DNA of 64,000 nt from Aporrectodea caliginosa (taxonomy: Eukaryota; Annelida; Clitellata; Crassiclitellata; Lumbricidae), in contig JACEVL010000006.1 in assembly GCA_020284085.1 (NCBI GenBank), positions 957,280 through 1,021,279 on the forward strand, in the 5' to 3' direction. The translations under genes and the position numbers were made by a program. The notes below the pieces were generated by a model. It did not search any database and was not told the origin of the DNA. It worked only from the letters and a program-made list of their open reading frames with translations. Positions 47,445 to 58,972 of this stretch are shown here, piece after piece (positions within the stretch are counted from its first letter, which is position 1; each line of letters opens with the position of its first letter).

Positions 47445-47959
47445 GTAAGGCTCAAAACATCCATCATTATGCATTGGTGATATATTGTGGAGCAACCTTT
47501 GTCAGTGCAAGGCACTCTTACTAAAAGTCACTCAGTACAAGGCACCTGCAGGCCTTAATATATTTTTCGGTTCCAGTTACTTCTTTGTTTTAATGATTAG
47601 CAATGCTCCCTATGAGTGCAGTGGTGTAGTACAGTAGTGGTATGTTCTGTGCCTTATAACCGGATCGTTCGCAGGTTCCCAATCTACCTCAAGCCACTGC
47701 GTAGCGACCCTGGACAAGTTGTTCACTTGTCTGTGAGGAATGCAACGGGAAACCACTTCACTCGTCTCATCCCCGGGTGGCATGAAAGGCAATGGACCTG
47801 CCTTCGGGCAGAGAACTCATCATCACTGCTCCTTGTATTCAATCGCAGTGTTACTATTTGTACACTAAAAAATAGTCATAGCCCTATGTCAAGTAGTGGC
47901 AATCAGTAGCTTTTCACATTTTTTGACTCATTCTGCGATCCAGTCTTGGCACTTCTAGA

Positions 47960-48012
47960 GCAGGTTCACGGCACCCTTGGGTTCCGCGGCACCCAGGTTG
48001 GAAAACACTGCT
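47960..48012 (-). repeat. Charlie-like hAT terminus
   Basis: On the minus strand CAGTGTTTTCCAACCTGGGT, GCCGCGGAACCC: a classic hAT (Charlie-type) end. The partner end was not located by eye. Confidence 0.65.
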
Positions 48013-48117
48013 GTAGAGTAATACAGTTGTATCATAGTGGTCTAAAGTTATTTACAGTGCCCTGGGATTGCTGGTCAATGGGTTTTAACGATCCTACACT
48101 ACAGTTGATGCACAACC

Positions 48118-48262
48118 AGTGACGCGAATCATGGGGGGCAGAAGGGGACTGTCCCCAAGTTTTGATTGGGCCTATATGTCCCCCAAATGCAAGAAAATCC
48201 GGCCCAGGTTGGAAAATCTGTTTGCCCAAGTTATGCACAGATTTTCGCCTCTGTGCACAACA
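48118..48262 (+). repeat. hAT-like MITE fragment (CAGTGGCGTAA family), copy 2
   Basis: AACCAGTGACGCGAATCATG, GGGGACTGTCCCC, GTTTTGATTGGGCC, CCCCAAATGCAA, TTATGCACAGATTTTCGCCT: same order of motifs as 5085 and 51752. Confidence 0.68.
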
Positions 48263-49004
48263 CTGTTTACTTGCTGATAAGCTTTTTTCTTGATGACGTT
48301 GACGTCATTTGCCCCAGCCTGACAGCGTCTTGTGAGATACCAAACGGCGTTTTACTAACTTACTGACTAACTGACTAACAAAAGCAGAGATCCAATGACT
48401 AGAAGCTCTTTACTTTCTGGCTACTCGACGGGATTTTCGCTTTTCAATTAGGACTATAAATCACTTGGGTTCGAATTCCAAGGCGCAGCGAATTAACATT
48501 CATGTGGCTTTTCGTATTGTGGCGTCTTTAAGTTTTTTTTATTCAGCTTAGAGATGAACTGGCATCAGTTTCCAAGATATATGCCATAAAGCATTAAATT
48601 ATTTGAACTAGTTAAAATATCCAAAACACATGCTAATTATTGGTGGCATCCATCATCCGTCTCCCCGTGGATACAATCGTACCATATTTATTACGTTGGA
48701 ATCATCTGAGAGTAGCAGTCTTTCATCTCTGATGCACTTAGAACTGGAAAAGCGCTGTGATATCACTGGTTGGTATGAGGCCTGGTACTGGGAGTTGATG
48801 TCATTTTGTGCCAACTGTGGAATTTCTCTTTTACGTCCTCCATGTCTAAAATTAAAACTTAATTTATCTAGTCTACTCAATATTTTTCCACTTGCATATT
48901 CACAGCATATCCAGTCTTCCGGTTTCTCTAACGAGTCCCGTTGTTGTTGACATGCTTGATGATGCTGCTATTATGCGCCGATGATGATGCAGGCTGTGAT
49001 GATT

Positions 49005-49104
49005 CTGTTATGTAGTTAAGATTTGAAATTGCATAACATGTAGAATGTGACAGCGCAGTGCGTTTGTCAGGCGCTGATCAATAAAGATGATGATTATTAT
49101 GATG

Positions 49105-49145
<41 letters not shown>

Positions 49146-49146
49146 G
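49005..49146 (+). mobile_element. SINE family A, 3' end with (ATT)n tail
   Basis: TATGTAGTTAAGATTTGAAA, TTGCATAACATGTAGAATGT, CAGCGCAGTGCGTTTGTCAG, GCGCTGATCAATAAAGATGA, then (ATT)n to 49146. 5' truncated copy. Confidence 0.82.
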
Positions 49147-49499
49147 ATTATATTATAGGATACGCGCACTGCCTTAATGTTCTTTAACGTGTTGGTTACT
49201 CTAACATGTGGGTTACTCCAACATGTTGGACTTGACTCCTCAAACGCATTAAGACTATTCAGAAACGACATCGGATGATGGATATCCACGTTAATATGGT
49301 TGAATATTCACATAGAGCCTTTATTTAAATGCGATTAACTGTGATATAATGGCGGTACAAAAGTCTTTTAAGTTAGACTGAATCGCCCTAATCAACAAGA
49401 GGTACTCATTCAAATGAGATTTTCAAGTTGTGTTTGATAAATCTTACTACAGCTCTACTGCAACATGATGAGATTTGATTTTTTTATAAACGGTTTTAG

Positions 49500-49561
49500 G
49501 TGATCGTCTTTTGGATAATAGACTTGACAGTGATCACAGTCTATCTCGCAGAGGCAAGCAT
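49500..49561 (+). CDS. Slo/BK-like K+ channel, exon 2 (S1 segment)
   Basis: 62-base exon: acceptor CGGTTTTAG, donor GTGAGT. Encodes VIVFWIIDLTVITVYLAEAS plus two bases of the next codon (phase 2). It aligns without gaps to the S1 helix of BK (VLVVLVFALSIGALVIYFI region). Hydrophobic throughout with one buried Asp. Confidence 0.85.
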
Positions 49562-49654
49562 GTGAGTGCAAGTTCTTCCTACGTATGAATCACACAATTA
49601 TTCTGACGTAATGGAAAATTTCATCTCTATTATAGTCCACGAATTCGTCCAAAT

Positions 49655-49735
49655 CGTTCGTGAATAAACTGGTCCTTTGCTCTTGGCTCTATAGAGCAGG
49701 GTTTTAGAAATTTGAAGTTTACGATTACTATAACA
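49655..49735 (+). repeat. Dispersed repeat family E
   Basis: ATCGTTCGTGAATAAACTGG, TCCTTTGCTCTTGGCTCTAT, TTTTAGAAATTTGAAGTTTA, CGATTACTAT. Confidence 0.7.
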
Positions 49736-50219
49736 AAGCAAATTTCTACAAGGAAAGGAATTGCAGCCCGAAAGCTATTAACTTTGAACAGCTGACACTA
49801 GTAACACGCCACAGTTGCTTATTTGTCCTAAAACAGTTCATTAGTGTGATTTTATTGATTTTTATTTTCTCCAGCACACTTTAAGACAGACCGTGTACAA
49901 CAGCTGTACAAATAAATGACAAAAATGAAATGTCAAATGTCAAATGAAATGTAAATTCTAAGCATCACCCGCGTAGAAATTATGTCCCACTGAATGATTG
50001 CCAATTAGTGTAGGGTCTACCCAGTGGTGCTGTGTACATTCTTTGCAAAGACAGTTACGCACTGAAGCATGACGGACGCCACATGATGTCAGCAAAGCGT
50101 TGGACGAATAATTGTCATAATGCATGAGTCGAAATCCCAAACCAAAGCAGCTGAAGGCGATGTAAAAGAAGTGAATGGTCAACAGTATCAAAAGCAGCAG
50201 ACAAGTGATTGTAATCGTA

Positions 50220-50448
50220 ATTATTAAGGCAAGCTTATAGAATCGGGGGCTGAAGGATATAGTGTGTAAGTTTACTGGCGTCGTGAGTGTCGGTTAGGGT
50301 CAGGATAGGCGTCGTGAGGGTCGGTTAGGATCAGGGTTAGGGTTAGTGTCGTCATTAGAAAGCGTGGTACCGTCCGGCGTCCGCGCAGCATGCCCAAAGA
50401 TACTGTATAATCCTTCAGCCCACGATACTATAAGTTTGCCATTATTAA
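50220..50448. mobile_element. Foldback MITE with ~42-bp TIRs and a GGTTAGGGT-rich core
   Basis: Left arm ATTATTAAGGCAAGCTTATA, GAATCGGGGGCTGAAGGATA pairs with the right arm read inward TTAATAATGGCAAACTTATA, GTATCGTGGGCTGAAGGATT. The core (about 50280-50345) repeats TCGGTTAGGGTCAGGAT and GGTTAGGGTTAG. The arm motif GGCAAGCTTATAGAATCGG also occurs inside the 40.5-kb MITEs. Confidence 0.8.
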
Positions 50449-50696
50449 ATCCTATCGCGCCGCCGGTGTCTAATGGGCAAAACATCCAGACATGCGGATT
50501 TCCGATGGGTGAAAATATTTATATGCAGGTTGAATGGAGATATCAGCGAGTTGGCAGAAAGCGAGTTTGCAAACGAATCAAAGCCATTGTTCAGAAATTT
50601 TAGATGTAATTTCAAAGTTGAGATGGGCCTGTAGTTAAAGAGGTCACCAGGGTCGATAGGAGGTTTCCAAAGTAGATGAACTATGGCATTAGCAAA

Positions 50697-50900
50697 GGCA
50701 GGTTGTGTTTGTGCCAAAGCCAAGCGATATCGGGACCATGCTCTCGAGGCTTTTCTAAAGATGTGTGTTGCCTTTGCATTCACATTAAACTTTGATTTAA
50801 AATGTGTAATTTGCGCCAAAGCCAAGCGATACCGGACCACGCGCTTGAGGCTAAAGACGTGCATTGCTTTTGCATTCACCTTAACTTCGAAGTAAAATGT
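50697..50900. repeat. Tandem duplication, unit ~110 bp
   Basis: GCCAAAGCCAAGCGATATCG, TTTGCATTCACATTAAACTT, AAAATGTGTAATT recur as GCCAAAGCCAAGCGATACCG, TTTGCATTCACCTTAACTTC, AAAATGTGTAATT. Two units. Confidence 0.85.
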
Positions 50901-50949
50901 GTAATTGAGACCTACTTAGAAGAGGAAGATGATGAGTAGTCCCTTAAGC

Positions 50950-51212
50950 TAGCCCTGAGGCAGCCATGGGTATGAAGTGTTAACGACTTCGTGTTTTCAG
51001 CCTCGGCATATGAGGGTTGGTGTCCAGTCCTCTACCTCGCCGTCTCATCTTGCCACCGACAGTGTACGGTCAGTGCACTCATTATACCTGAGTTGGCTAG
51101 GGACGCAGGTGGAGCAGAGATCTCGAATCAAATGTTTTCTGTGGCGGGGGGTTTGAACCTCGACCTCTCGTTCGAAAGTCCAGCACACTAACCACGACAC
51201 TCTCGAGCACCC
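50950..51212 (-). mobile_element. tRNA-derived SINE, family D, minus strand
   Basis: On the minus strand: GGTGCTCGAGAGTGTCGTGG, TTAGTGTGCTGGACTTTCGA, ACGAGAGGTCGAGGTTCAAA, CCCC, a recognisable tRNA-like head with A box and B box (GGTTCAAAC). Body GTCCCTAGCCAACTCAGG, ACCGTACACTGTCGGTGGCA; end AACACTTCATACCCATGGCT. Compare 22555-22805. Confidence 0.82.
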
Positions 51213-51751
51213 CTACAATACATCGATGATCGATTGACCTATTTGACAGCTAAAATCCATAGTTGTACGGCAAATAGCAAGTAAAATTGTAACCACCTTA
51301 ATGTGCATAAATTGTTCAGGTTTTGTCAGAAAATGTTTCAAAGTACATGTAATGTTTGTGCAATACTTGCCACTGAGATTTGTAAAACCTTGGCCTACTG
51401 CCACTGGTCGTAGAGTGCTTACGTTTGTTCCTAAACTTGAAATCTAAATTTCTCGGTTTTGTGCTGTAACATTAATTATCATTTGCTATAATCTGTTTGA
51501 ATCAGTTCTGAAGGTGCACCAAGATAATTTACTCTAAATTGCTCAAAATTATGCCAAACTGGTTAGAAATTAACTGCTATAAAAATATTTAGGGTCCTCG
51601 CATTTTAAAGAAAGTTTAGTGTGTTTCTTTAACTTTATCAGATTTCCTCTAATGATGAAATATCTCTCCCGCAATGTTTTCTTGTAACTCCATCAAAATT
51701 GTTTCTGTAAACTTTTCGCTTTTCTTGTAAAAGCAATGAAAACCCTTACAC

Positions 51752-51895
51752 AGTGGCGTAAATCATGGGGACAAAGGGGCTGGCCCCCAAAGTTTTGACT
51801 GGGGCCCTTCTGTCCCCAAAAATGCAAAAATCTGGCCCATGAGAAAATTCTGTCCCCCAAAAATTATGTACAGATTTTAGCCTCTGCCCTAACCT
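51752..51895 (+). repeat. hAT-like MITE fragment (CAGTGGCGTAA family), copy 3
   Basis: CAGTGGCGTAAATCATGGGG, GTTTTGACTGGGGCC, CTGTCCCCAAAAATGCAAAA, TTATGTACAGATTTTAGCCT. Best preserved 5' end of the three copies. Confidence 0.7.
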
Positions 51896-52289
51896 ATAGT
51901 TTACACGTTTTCTCCTTAAATGCATCAGAATCACTAAGTGCCGGGGATTTGCTCCCACCCTGCTGGGAATACTACAGGAAACCCTCAACCTCCCATATAC
52001 CACAGTATAGGCCCCCTTGAATGGTGTCCTTTCTGACTGCATGGTGTCCATGGTGGCCGATGGTTATCTGCGGCTCTTCTTGGGCTGTTTAGCACCGTTT
52101 TCCTTCAGCAATAATGACACTAGTTTGCATAACTTCAATCGCCAATTCAAAACTTGGCTCCGCTACTGGTTGGTCTTGGGCCTCTGAAGTACCTGTGGCG
52201 CCAGCACTGTTCATGTCAAATGGCAGAGGAATTATCTAAATTGACAAAAAAACTGCCTAAATGCTCTTCTGATTTCCGAATAGATATTT

Positions 52290-53475
52290 TTTTATCAAAG
52301 GAATTGAAAAGCATGGCCTTCATTTCTGTGCAGCGACGTGTCATCCATCCAGGGGTGGACTGGGGAGTTCAAGCGGCCCGGGAAAAAAACAAAAAGCGGC
52401 CCTAACTTCATGACTTTTATTTTCTTTGTGCATTTTTTCATGCATACCCGAGGGCCAGTGACCTCCAAAGTCATGGGTCACTTTACAAATTACATTATGC
52501 AATAACAAAAAAACGATAAATCGCATATATAATTTATAATTATATATAAAATATTAAGAATGCGTCAACTCAAGTTATAAATCAATTTATTCGGACTCAC
52601 TGTGATGGTATTATTGCTGTTTATAGTATTAGCAACTTCTTTAAGCCGGGTGCCATTTCGGCTACATGATCTATAATTGTGTCATTATTCAGTTCACTTA
52701 AAACATCGGTTTCTGTTGACATAAGCATAAAAGCTTCAAGGTGTGTAGATGACAATGAGCTTCGCAAGCGATTCTTAATGTATTTCAATTTAGAGAAAGA
52801 TCTCTCACAAGCTACTTGGGTAGACGACAGAGTCAATAAAAGTTTATATGCACTAAAGAGATGCTTGTATGCTTGCCCATAGAAACTGTATTTATGTAGT
52901 ACAGAAAAGCAGCAAACAGGACATTTTTTGCAAAATTTGTCGGGTTGTTTACTTGCAGAAGGTGTTTGTTGAGAGCTGGTGTCTTCAGTTTGAATTGGAG
53001 TGGCTTTAAATAAATCGACTAGATTTCGGCATTTAGCTCCATCTTTACCAAGAATCTTTAGTTTCTTATCTCTTACTTTCTCCGCACCACCTTTACATTT
53101 ACGTTTCGGATTTATATCACTCATAACCGTAACATATCTTATTTAATTAATATTACTTATTACTAACTAACAAATTTAAAAGAAATTTTATCAAAACAAA
53201 CTCAGTGGAAGACGCCGGAAGTAGAATGGAAGATGTAAATTCTTATCTAACATGGCGGCCGCTGGCTGTACGGAGCACTGTAGGTAAGTAAGTATGCATT
53301 GCTCTTTTTCAGTTAATTTACAAACCGGTTAACCGAAACTAAAAACCGGTTAACCGATGCCGCAATTTTTTGTAAAAAAACCTGTATCATCTGTACTAAA
53401 TTGATTAAATTTTTTTATCAAAGGAATTGAAAAGCATGGCCTTCATTTCTGTGCAGCGACGTGTCATCCATCTGA
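52290..53475 (-). mobile_element. Truncated hAT element flanked by ~60-bp direct repeats
   Basis: TTTTTTTATCAAAGGAATTG, AAAAGCATGGCCTTCATTTC, TGTGCAGCGACGTGTCATCC occurs at about 52288-52350 and again at 53411-53472. Next to the first copy is CAGGGGTGGACTGGGG, a hAT-type terminus. The minus strand holds the shortened transposase gene 52621-53124. I did not find the partner CAGGGG end near 53400, so the element's right limit is uncertain. Confidence 0.65.
52621..53124 (-). pseudogene. Internally deleted hAT transposase ORF (167 codons), hATC domain intact
   Basis: An unbroken frame begins MSDINPKRKCKGGAEKVRDK (a basic start typical of ZMYM/hAT transposases) and ends with the hAT dimerisation domain: LLLTLSSTQVACERSFSKLK, YIKNRLRSSLSSTHLEAFML, MSTETDVL. 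A full transposase has about 600-800 residues; the BED/zinc-finger and catalytic DDE parts are absent, so this is an internal deletion derivative that still reads in frame. If made, the protein could dimerise but not catalyse. It might be a repressor, or simply young; I see no evidence of expression. Confidence 0.85.
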
Positions 53476-55805
53476 ACCACATGATCCATCTGATCTAGGC
53501 TTTGGTCTTACGTTACAGCAGAGCCTGTCTCATTGGCCGTTTGATAAGTTTAAAAAAACGCAAATTACATCTAAGTACAAGCAGACCAGACTGTATACCA
53601 GTTTGTCGACCTATTCAAAAAAAGTAGGCCATTGTTTTGTTTTCATGTATAGTGGAAGCCCTCAAATCAGCCTGGTAAACGCGAGGCCCTAAAGCCTGAA
53701 CTCATCTATCTTATTGGCGCCCCTGAGGCGCGCCACGTGCGGGATAATTTTATTCAGACGACATCTGACGAAGGCTCTTGCTAGACTGCTAGACTGCTAG
53801 AGCAATGAAATTTGCCCTCAGGATGAAATTAAATGCGACTTGAAACTCGCCATCTTGTCAGAGGACACCAAAACATGTGCAATATACTTCGTCTATCTGT
53901 GATTATCTGAAACCTCTTCTAAAGCTCAGAGTCCGGGTGGCGAAAACTTTCAGATGCCACAAGCGGCCGATAATAAATTAATACAGTATAGTGAGTTGAA
54001 CTAGAAATTGTTTACTTCTAACTGAACATTTTTGATGCAACTGCAACACAGCACGTGGTCGACCTGAAGCTTTAGGGTGAAGCCACTAATTGAAAATAGT
54101 CGGCACAGAATATCAACAGAGTTAATAGACGCGTAAAAGTTACTGTCTGATGCCAAAGCATAGCGGTAACCATTATTAAAAGTCACTTCGCTGATATGAT
54201 ATATTGGCAATGAGTTGTATATCGTCAGCAAAGTGGACTGTGTCGAAAGACATCACTTTAAAGAGTTTCCTAACGAGAATTGGCAGATGCACAGATGACG
54301 CCAGGTGTGGACAATCAATAATGCACTAGTGTCTGGTCAAACTCAAGCAAGAAACTACAGAAAATCTGTGTCTAAGTAGAGGGCCAAAACGTCAGCACGG
54401 AAGAAAATTCTAAGGTTTACGCCTGTTTATTCAAGGATTGCGCCATACATTCGAGCTTAGGCCTAGAAGATAGGCGACTTATGCTGATTGCTGATATCTA
54501 ACATTATACATCAGTCATAATTGCAAGCAGAAAAAAAGCGAAACTCATTCATCAATATAATATAATATATATCAGACGTCAAATGCTTTTATCAGCTTTT
54601 ATTTTACACGACACCTTACCGAAATTATAAAACTCAAACGAAATGTCAGAATTATGCGTAACGCATTTATGAATATACGCAGTTTAGGAGAATACACAAC
54701 ATTAAGGAAGGAAGGACTGAAGAAATAATGAGTTGTCTGAGAAAAATTATCGGGATTTCAAGGTGCAGAAACATTGTCGTAGGCCTATTAATTTTTTTAT
54801 CAGTTAGCTATTATGCAAAGGCTGAAACCGATGGCTAGATCTGGATGGATCCAGAGTTTAACGACATCTTAACATAGCATAACAAGGTTTACAGTGCTTC
54901 AGAAAACTAAAATCTGTGTGAGAACCACCACTATGTGCATGTCCCTAATAACTTATTATCTTATGGCAACAAAAGCCGTTGACGTGGGCAGAAGTAATTA
55001 AGAACAGTTCTCATCGTGTGCATGGCATATTAGCTATGGCTGCCTTCTGTTCAAATGTTTTATAGCAGGGTGTTGAAAAGCGAGGTGTTGCACAGATGTA
55101 AATGCGGCCTTTTCCATACAGTGTCGAAAAGTAGGTGTATTGAATTAGAAGCATCAATTATTCAATGCCGTAAAGAATTATCCCAGACCTGAATGGACTC
55201 CGAAGCTAGCTTAGTTAACAATTTACGATCTGCCGGCATATCTGTCTCCTTGATGTTGACTTAGTCAAATCATGTGGCGAAGTAAAATCTGATCAATTTA
55301 GAACAGGTCTCATTGGTGGGAGACTGGCTTTCAGAAATTTGCAATTATTATGGTTCACGTTTTGACATGCATAGCGTGTCGTCCTGTTGTAGACCACCAC
55401 CGTCAAATGATTGTTGAATGTTGATCCCCGGAGAGAAATTTGTAATCGTCGCAAGCAATAAAACATAAAAAGTATTCAAAAAATATTAAATTAGTCGGAA
55501 CCGATAAAAGTAGCTTACACAGAAAATATTAAATTGGTTGACACCCGTTCAAAAACTTCTGATTTAAACTTTGAACCCATCGCGGGTGCAATCAAAATTC
55601 TTTTTACGGAGTGTCGGAGTGTCACTTAACAGTAATCGTAAACTTGGTTCTTAAGCCAGGTAACATCTGAGGGAATTATACGCAGTAGTGTAATCGTTGA
55701 CATTGTGCCTCCAAGCGAATTCCTTTGAATCGAAGGGAATTTCATTTATCAAGTTAATATTAGTTGATCAACTGGTTAAAAACACGCCTTTGTCTGCATG
55801 TACAG

Positions 55806-55911
55806 GTACGACCCTGAGGAGCGGGAATCCTGTGGCAAGGTGCGGTATGAACTGCTACCAACAATCTGGCTGCTTCTAATGTGTGTCAACTGCATTCGAT
55901 TCGTCATCAAG
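55806..55911 (+). CDS. Slo/BK-like K+ channel, exon 3 (S1-S2 loop and S2 segment)
   Basis: Acceptor GCATGTACAG, donor GTTGGG. With the two bases of exon 2 it reads MYDPEERESCGKVRYELLPT, IWLLLMCVNCIRFVIK; phase 0 at the end. ESC matches the IESC of BK, and the spacing from ESC to the FIA-DK motif of the next exon is the same as in BK. Against that alignment, BK Asp153 in S2 is Trp here and Arg167 is Lys. Confidence 0.85.
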
Positions 55912-56372
55912 GTTGGGTCAGAAGTAATTTCACTCGCACATCCGATTAGACAATAGCGTCTGTAAAATTTTAGTGCATGACCGATTATGTCATCTTGGTC
56001 TTATTCACTTGCATCAACATACGAATGCGACAGTGCGACAGCATTTAATCAATTTCTTCAGACAGTGACTGCTCCATTCATTTCAACAACAACAACATCA
56101 GCTACAACAATAACAACAACAACAATGATGATGATTATAAGGACAACGACGACGACGATGATTTGCGGATGGATCATGGATGTGCGACCTGAGAGAAGGC
56201 CTGATTTCTCATAGATAATTTTTGCTCCTAATATAATTGTTTGTTCCTTATAGGGATAATTTCTATCGCGGGTAAAAAATAATAATAATAAAATCGATAA
56301 CCGTCATCGTCGTCATCATCAGCAACAACAATGACCATGACAACAATTACATTCGGCATTCTACTTTTCATT

Positions 56373-56631
56373 GGGGCGAGGAGATGGCTGAATGGTTACA
56401 CGCTGGCACGAAAATCATAAGGACGCGGGTTCGATATCCGATAACCCCATAAGGTTGGCTCAGCCTTCAACTCCATAGGAGGCGACTACAAATGAACAGT
56501 AGGACGAATGGGCGCCTTGCAGGCTGCCATACAGTGAAATTCGACTCCTGTTAAACTGGCTATCATCTGCTACTACTATATAATGTAGGCTAATCTTACT
56601 GCGTACTTGTCAGTTTGAATTAATAAACGAT

Positions 56632-56697
<66 letters not shown>
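56373..56697 (+). mobile_element. tRNA-derived SINE, family B, with (ATA)n(TTA)n tail
   Basis: Head GGCGAGGAGATGGCTGAATG, GTTACACGCTGGCACG, GACGCGGGTTCGATATCCGA: A box TGGCTGAATGG and B box GGTTCGATATCC, Leu/Ser tRNA-like. Body GGGCGCCTTGCAGGCTGCCA, AAATTCGACTCCTGTTAAAC; end CAGTTTGAATTAATAAACGA. Tail from 56632 is (ATA)n switching to (TTA)n, a self-complementary arrangement. Confidence 0.85.
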
Positions 56698-57084
56698 CTC
56701 ATTGACGAGCCGCGGTAGTCGAAAGGTTTGAGAATGGGCCTAATACATTGTGCACCGTTTTCGCAATCACGCTCCCGCACGGCTGCCCGAGTTCCACGCG
56801 TTTCTCGATCACTCAAACCTTTCGCTGAAAATCCGAACTGTCACTGAGAACTGGAAAACTCGCTGTACCAGGAGGTGTTAACAATCTTAGGACATCTCGA
56901 TCCATTACCTTTGAGCGGTCTTGACTAGTGCTACACAAATATTGACCGGACCGTTTATTTGCATGAGCCCTGGGTCGTGACCTAGTACCAAATTTCACCT
57001 ATCTGGCCATCGTTTTGTTCAATTGAGCTCCTGCGAATAAGCCGGTTTCAACTACTGAGCATTAATTGGGTGCTATGTATAGAA

Positions 57085-57195
57085 CTCCGCCACGGATTGC
57101 ACTCTGTCAGTGCCAGTCCCAAGCCTGGAAGAAGGAGGAGGGCGACGCTAATGATCTTTGTTATCACACAGTGTCGTTAAACTGAAACTACTACT
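57085..57195 (+). repeat. Dispersed CCAGTCCCAAGCCTGG-family repeat
   Basis: CAGTGCCAGTCCCAAGCCTG, GAAGAAGGAGGAGGGCGACG, CTAATGATCTTTGTTATCAC, ACAGTGTCGTTAAACTGAAA. Confidence 0.75.
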
Positions 57196-57309
57196 ACTAA
57201 ACTTTAATTGGGTGCTGTGTATAGAAAGAGCGAGATCACTATTTACTACAGCGTGTTTTTCAAGAATTTAAGTCGGACTACTTCCTTCAACTTTCTATCT
57301 GCTGAATGT

Positions 57310-57414
57310 AATGTATTGCAGGCTGTCTGTTCTGTTCGTATAGTTAAGATTTAAATCTCATAACATGTAAATGTACAGCGCAGTGCGTTTGTCAGGCGCT
57401 TATTAAAGAAAAGA

Positions 57415-57503
<89 letters not shown>
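57310..57503 (+). mobile_element. SINE family A, 3' end with (ATT)n tail
   Basis: TGTATTGCAGGCTGTCTGTT, CTCATAACATGTAAATGTAC, AGCGCAGTGCGTTTGTCAGG, CGCTTATTAAAGAAAAGATA, then about 85 bases of (ATT)n. Confidence 0.85.
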
Positions 57504-57505
<2 letters not shown>

Positions 57506-57984
57506 AATATCTTTCAAAAATGCCTGTATTGTCCTTCATTGTTACAGAATTCAACTTGATGTAAACTCGTGTCTGTTTATTTGGTTTACTCAGCAATACA
57601 TTTCGTATATTTTTCCAATGAAAAAGAAAAAATATGAAACAATTTGTAAGTTCGCGACATGCGTTCTCAGCTGGTCTGAGCTTGAGTAGATGTTATCGAG
57701 TCTGCAGCGTATTTTTTAATGATATTAATCGCATTCTACTTGAACTGCGTCACGCCAATGACCCGAAGTCTGGCATCTGTATCAGATTTCGTAGTACAGA
57801 GTGCGAGCAGCAATGCATAGAAGCTACATGTAATTATTTATTGGCAGTTTTATTGCCGCTCGCGCTGTCTTGCTATTAACTATATAAATCTATAGGCTAT
57901 GTATATATATATATAAGACTTATGTGAAATATTATTTATGTATGATATTGTTCTTTTATCGTAGTAATAATAATCAGCACATGC

Positions 57985-58972
57985 ATAGGAGAATGTCCTG
58001 CATTGGGACATGTCCTGCATTGGGACAGTGGTGGTATCTAAGCCGTGGTTATATATTATCGCGTGTGACGTCGCCCAGCGACGTATTTTTGATGTAGAGA
58101 ATGATCAGGCGTCTTATGCTGCGAATTAAAAAGCTTTTGACAAAGATACTGCAAATCTCCATTTACAGGCTAAAAAAGTAAATTTTTTACTCTTACAGTC
58201 TCAGTGCATGCATTAAATATCTGGCGCTAATTTAGCCAAAAATTTCTGTGAACTATTTAGGACAGTATATTGCGAAGCATATGGTGAAGTTTGGAGGTCA
58301 TATTCATGTTACCTTTTGTATTATCTGAAAAATAGGTAATTGGCTATTGATGGTCTGCATTGGGACATGCACTAATGGCCTGCATTGGGACAGACCCAAT
58401 ATAGGCCATTCATAGAAAATTAAACTTAAATAATTTTGCTGTATATTTTGTGACTTCAGTACACGTATATTAAATAATATTTTGTGACAACAAAATATAT
58501 ATACTACAACTAATACCAATTTTATGCATTAAAATGAAAAAATTGACCCAATGCAGGACACGCTTACCTACTAATAATAAGATTTTAATTCCTGGTGGAT
58601 CTGAGGTACCTAGGGACAAATAATAATAATTTACTGTATAATTTGTGAAACAGAATATGATCTTCAACTGCAATATGATCTGTTACACTCTATTGAACAT
58701 GATTAGAACAAGATCATTTGCTTGACCCAACACTCTCCAAGCAGTGTCCCAATGCAGGCCATAGTGGCCTGCATTGGGACGATTTTTTCCAGTGAGGAAA
58801 ATACTAAATTTTTATGGCTTATTCTTCCAATAATGTAGCAGTATATATCACATTCGATTGACTAAACGTTGCTCTTTCTGATAATGACAACAAAATTCAT
58901 GTACTACAACTAATACCAATTGTAGGCATTAAAATGTAAAAATTGACCCAATTAATGCAGGACATTCTCCCC
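57985..58972. mobile_element. TIR element with TGTCCTGCATTGGGACA palindromes
   Basis: Left AGGAGAATGTCCTGCATTGG and right (inward) AGGGGAGAATGTCCTGCATT form TIRs of about 18-20 bp. CCTGCATTGGGACA occurs in either orientation at 57998, 58013, 58357, 58380, 58549, 58745 and 58762. An internal segment (TACTACAACTAATACCAATT, ATGCATTAAAATG, AAAAATTGACCCAAT) is duplicated at 58500 and 58900. No transposase; target duplication not clear. Confidence 0.8.

Larger units (their letters stand above)
47445..49499 (+). other. Slo-like gene intron 1
   Basis: Holds a possible SINE head around 47620-47700 (GTTCGCAGGTTCCCAATC), a hAT-type end near 47960-48012, a hAT-like MITE fragment at 48118, and a family A SINE 3' end at 49005. 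Between 48260 and 49000 I see no element or gene. Confidence 0.6.
49562..55805 (+). other. Slo-like gene intron 2 (6.2 kb)
   Basis: Contains repeat E (49655), a foldback MITE (50220-50448), a 110-bp tandem duplication (50697-50900), SINE D (50950-51212), a hAT-like fragment (51752) and a truncated hAT gene (52290-53475). From about 53480 to 55800 I see only AT-rich sequence without recognisable features, apart from a short minus-strand open frame at 54001-54231 of unknown meaning. Confidence 0.7.

Noticed and set aside
46823..47524. 233-codon poly-Asp frame running into Slo exon 1
   Set aside because: The Asp run is (GAT)n; the frame over exon 1 is not the channel frame.
50280..50345. Interstitial telomere repeat
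   Set aside because: Only a few imperfect GGTTAGGGT units inside a foldback element.
55797..55805. Exon 3 of Slo extended upstream
   Set aside because: The frame upstream of the CATGTACAG acceptor does not match BK, and phase 2 of exon 2 fits exactly at 55806.
56373..56470. tRNA gene
   Set aside because: A- and B-box-like motifs, but the cloverleaf is degenerate and the sequence continues into a conserved SINE body; same for 10360-10440, 44200-44262, 51150-51212 and 37820-37892.
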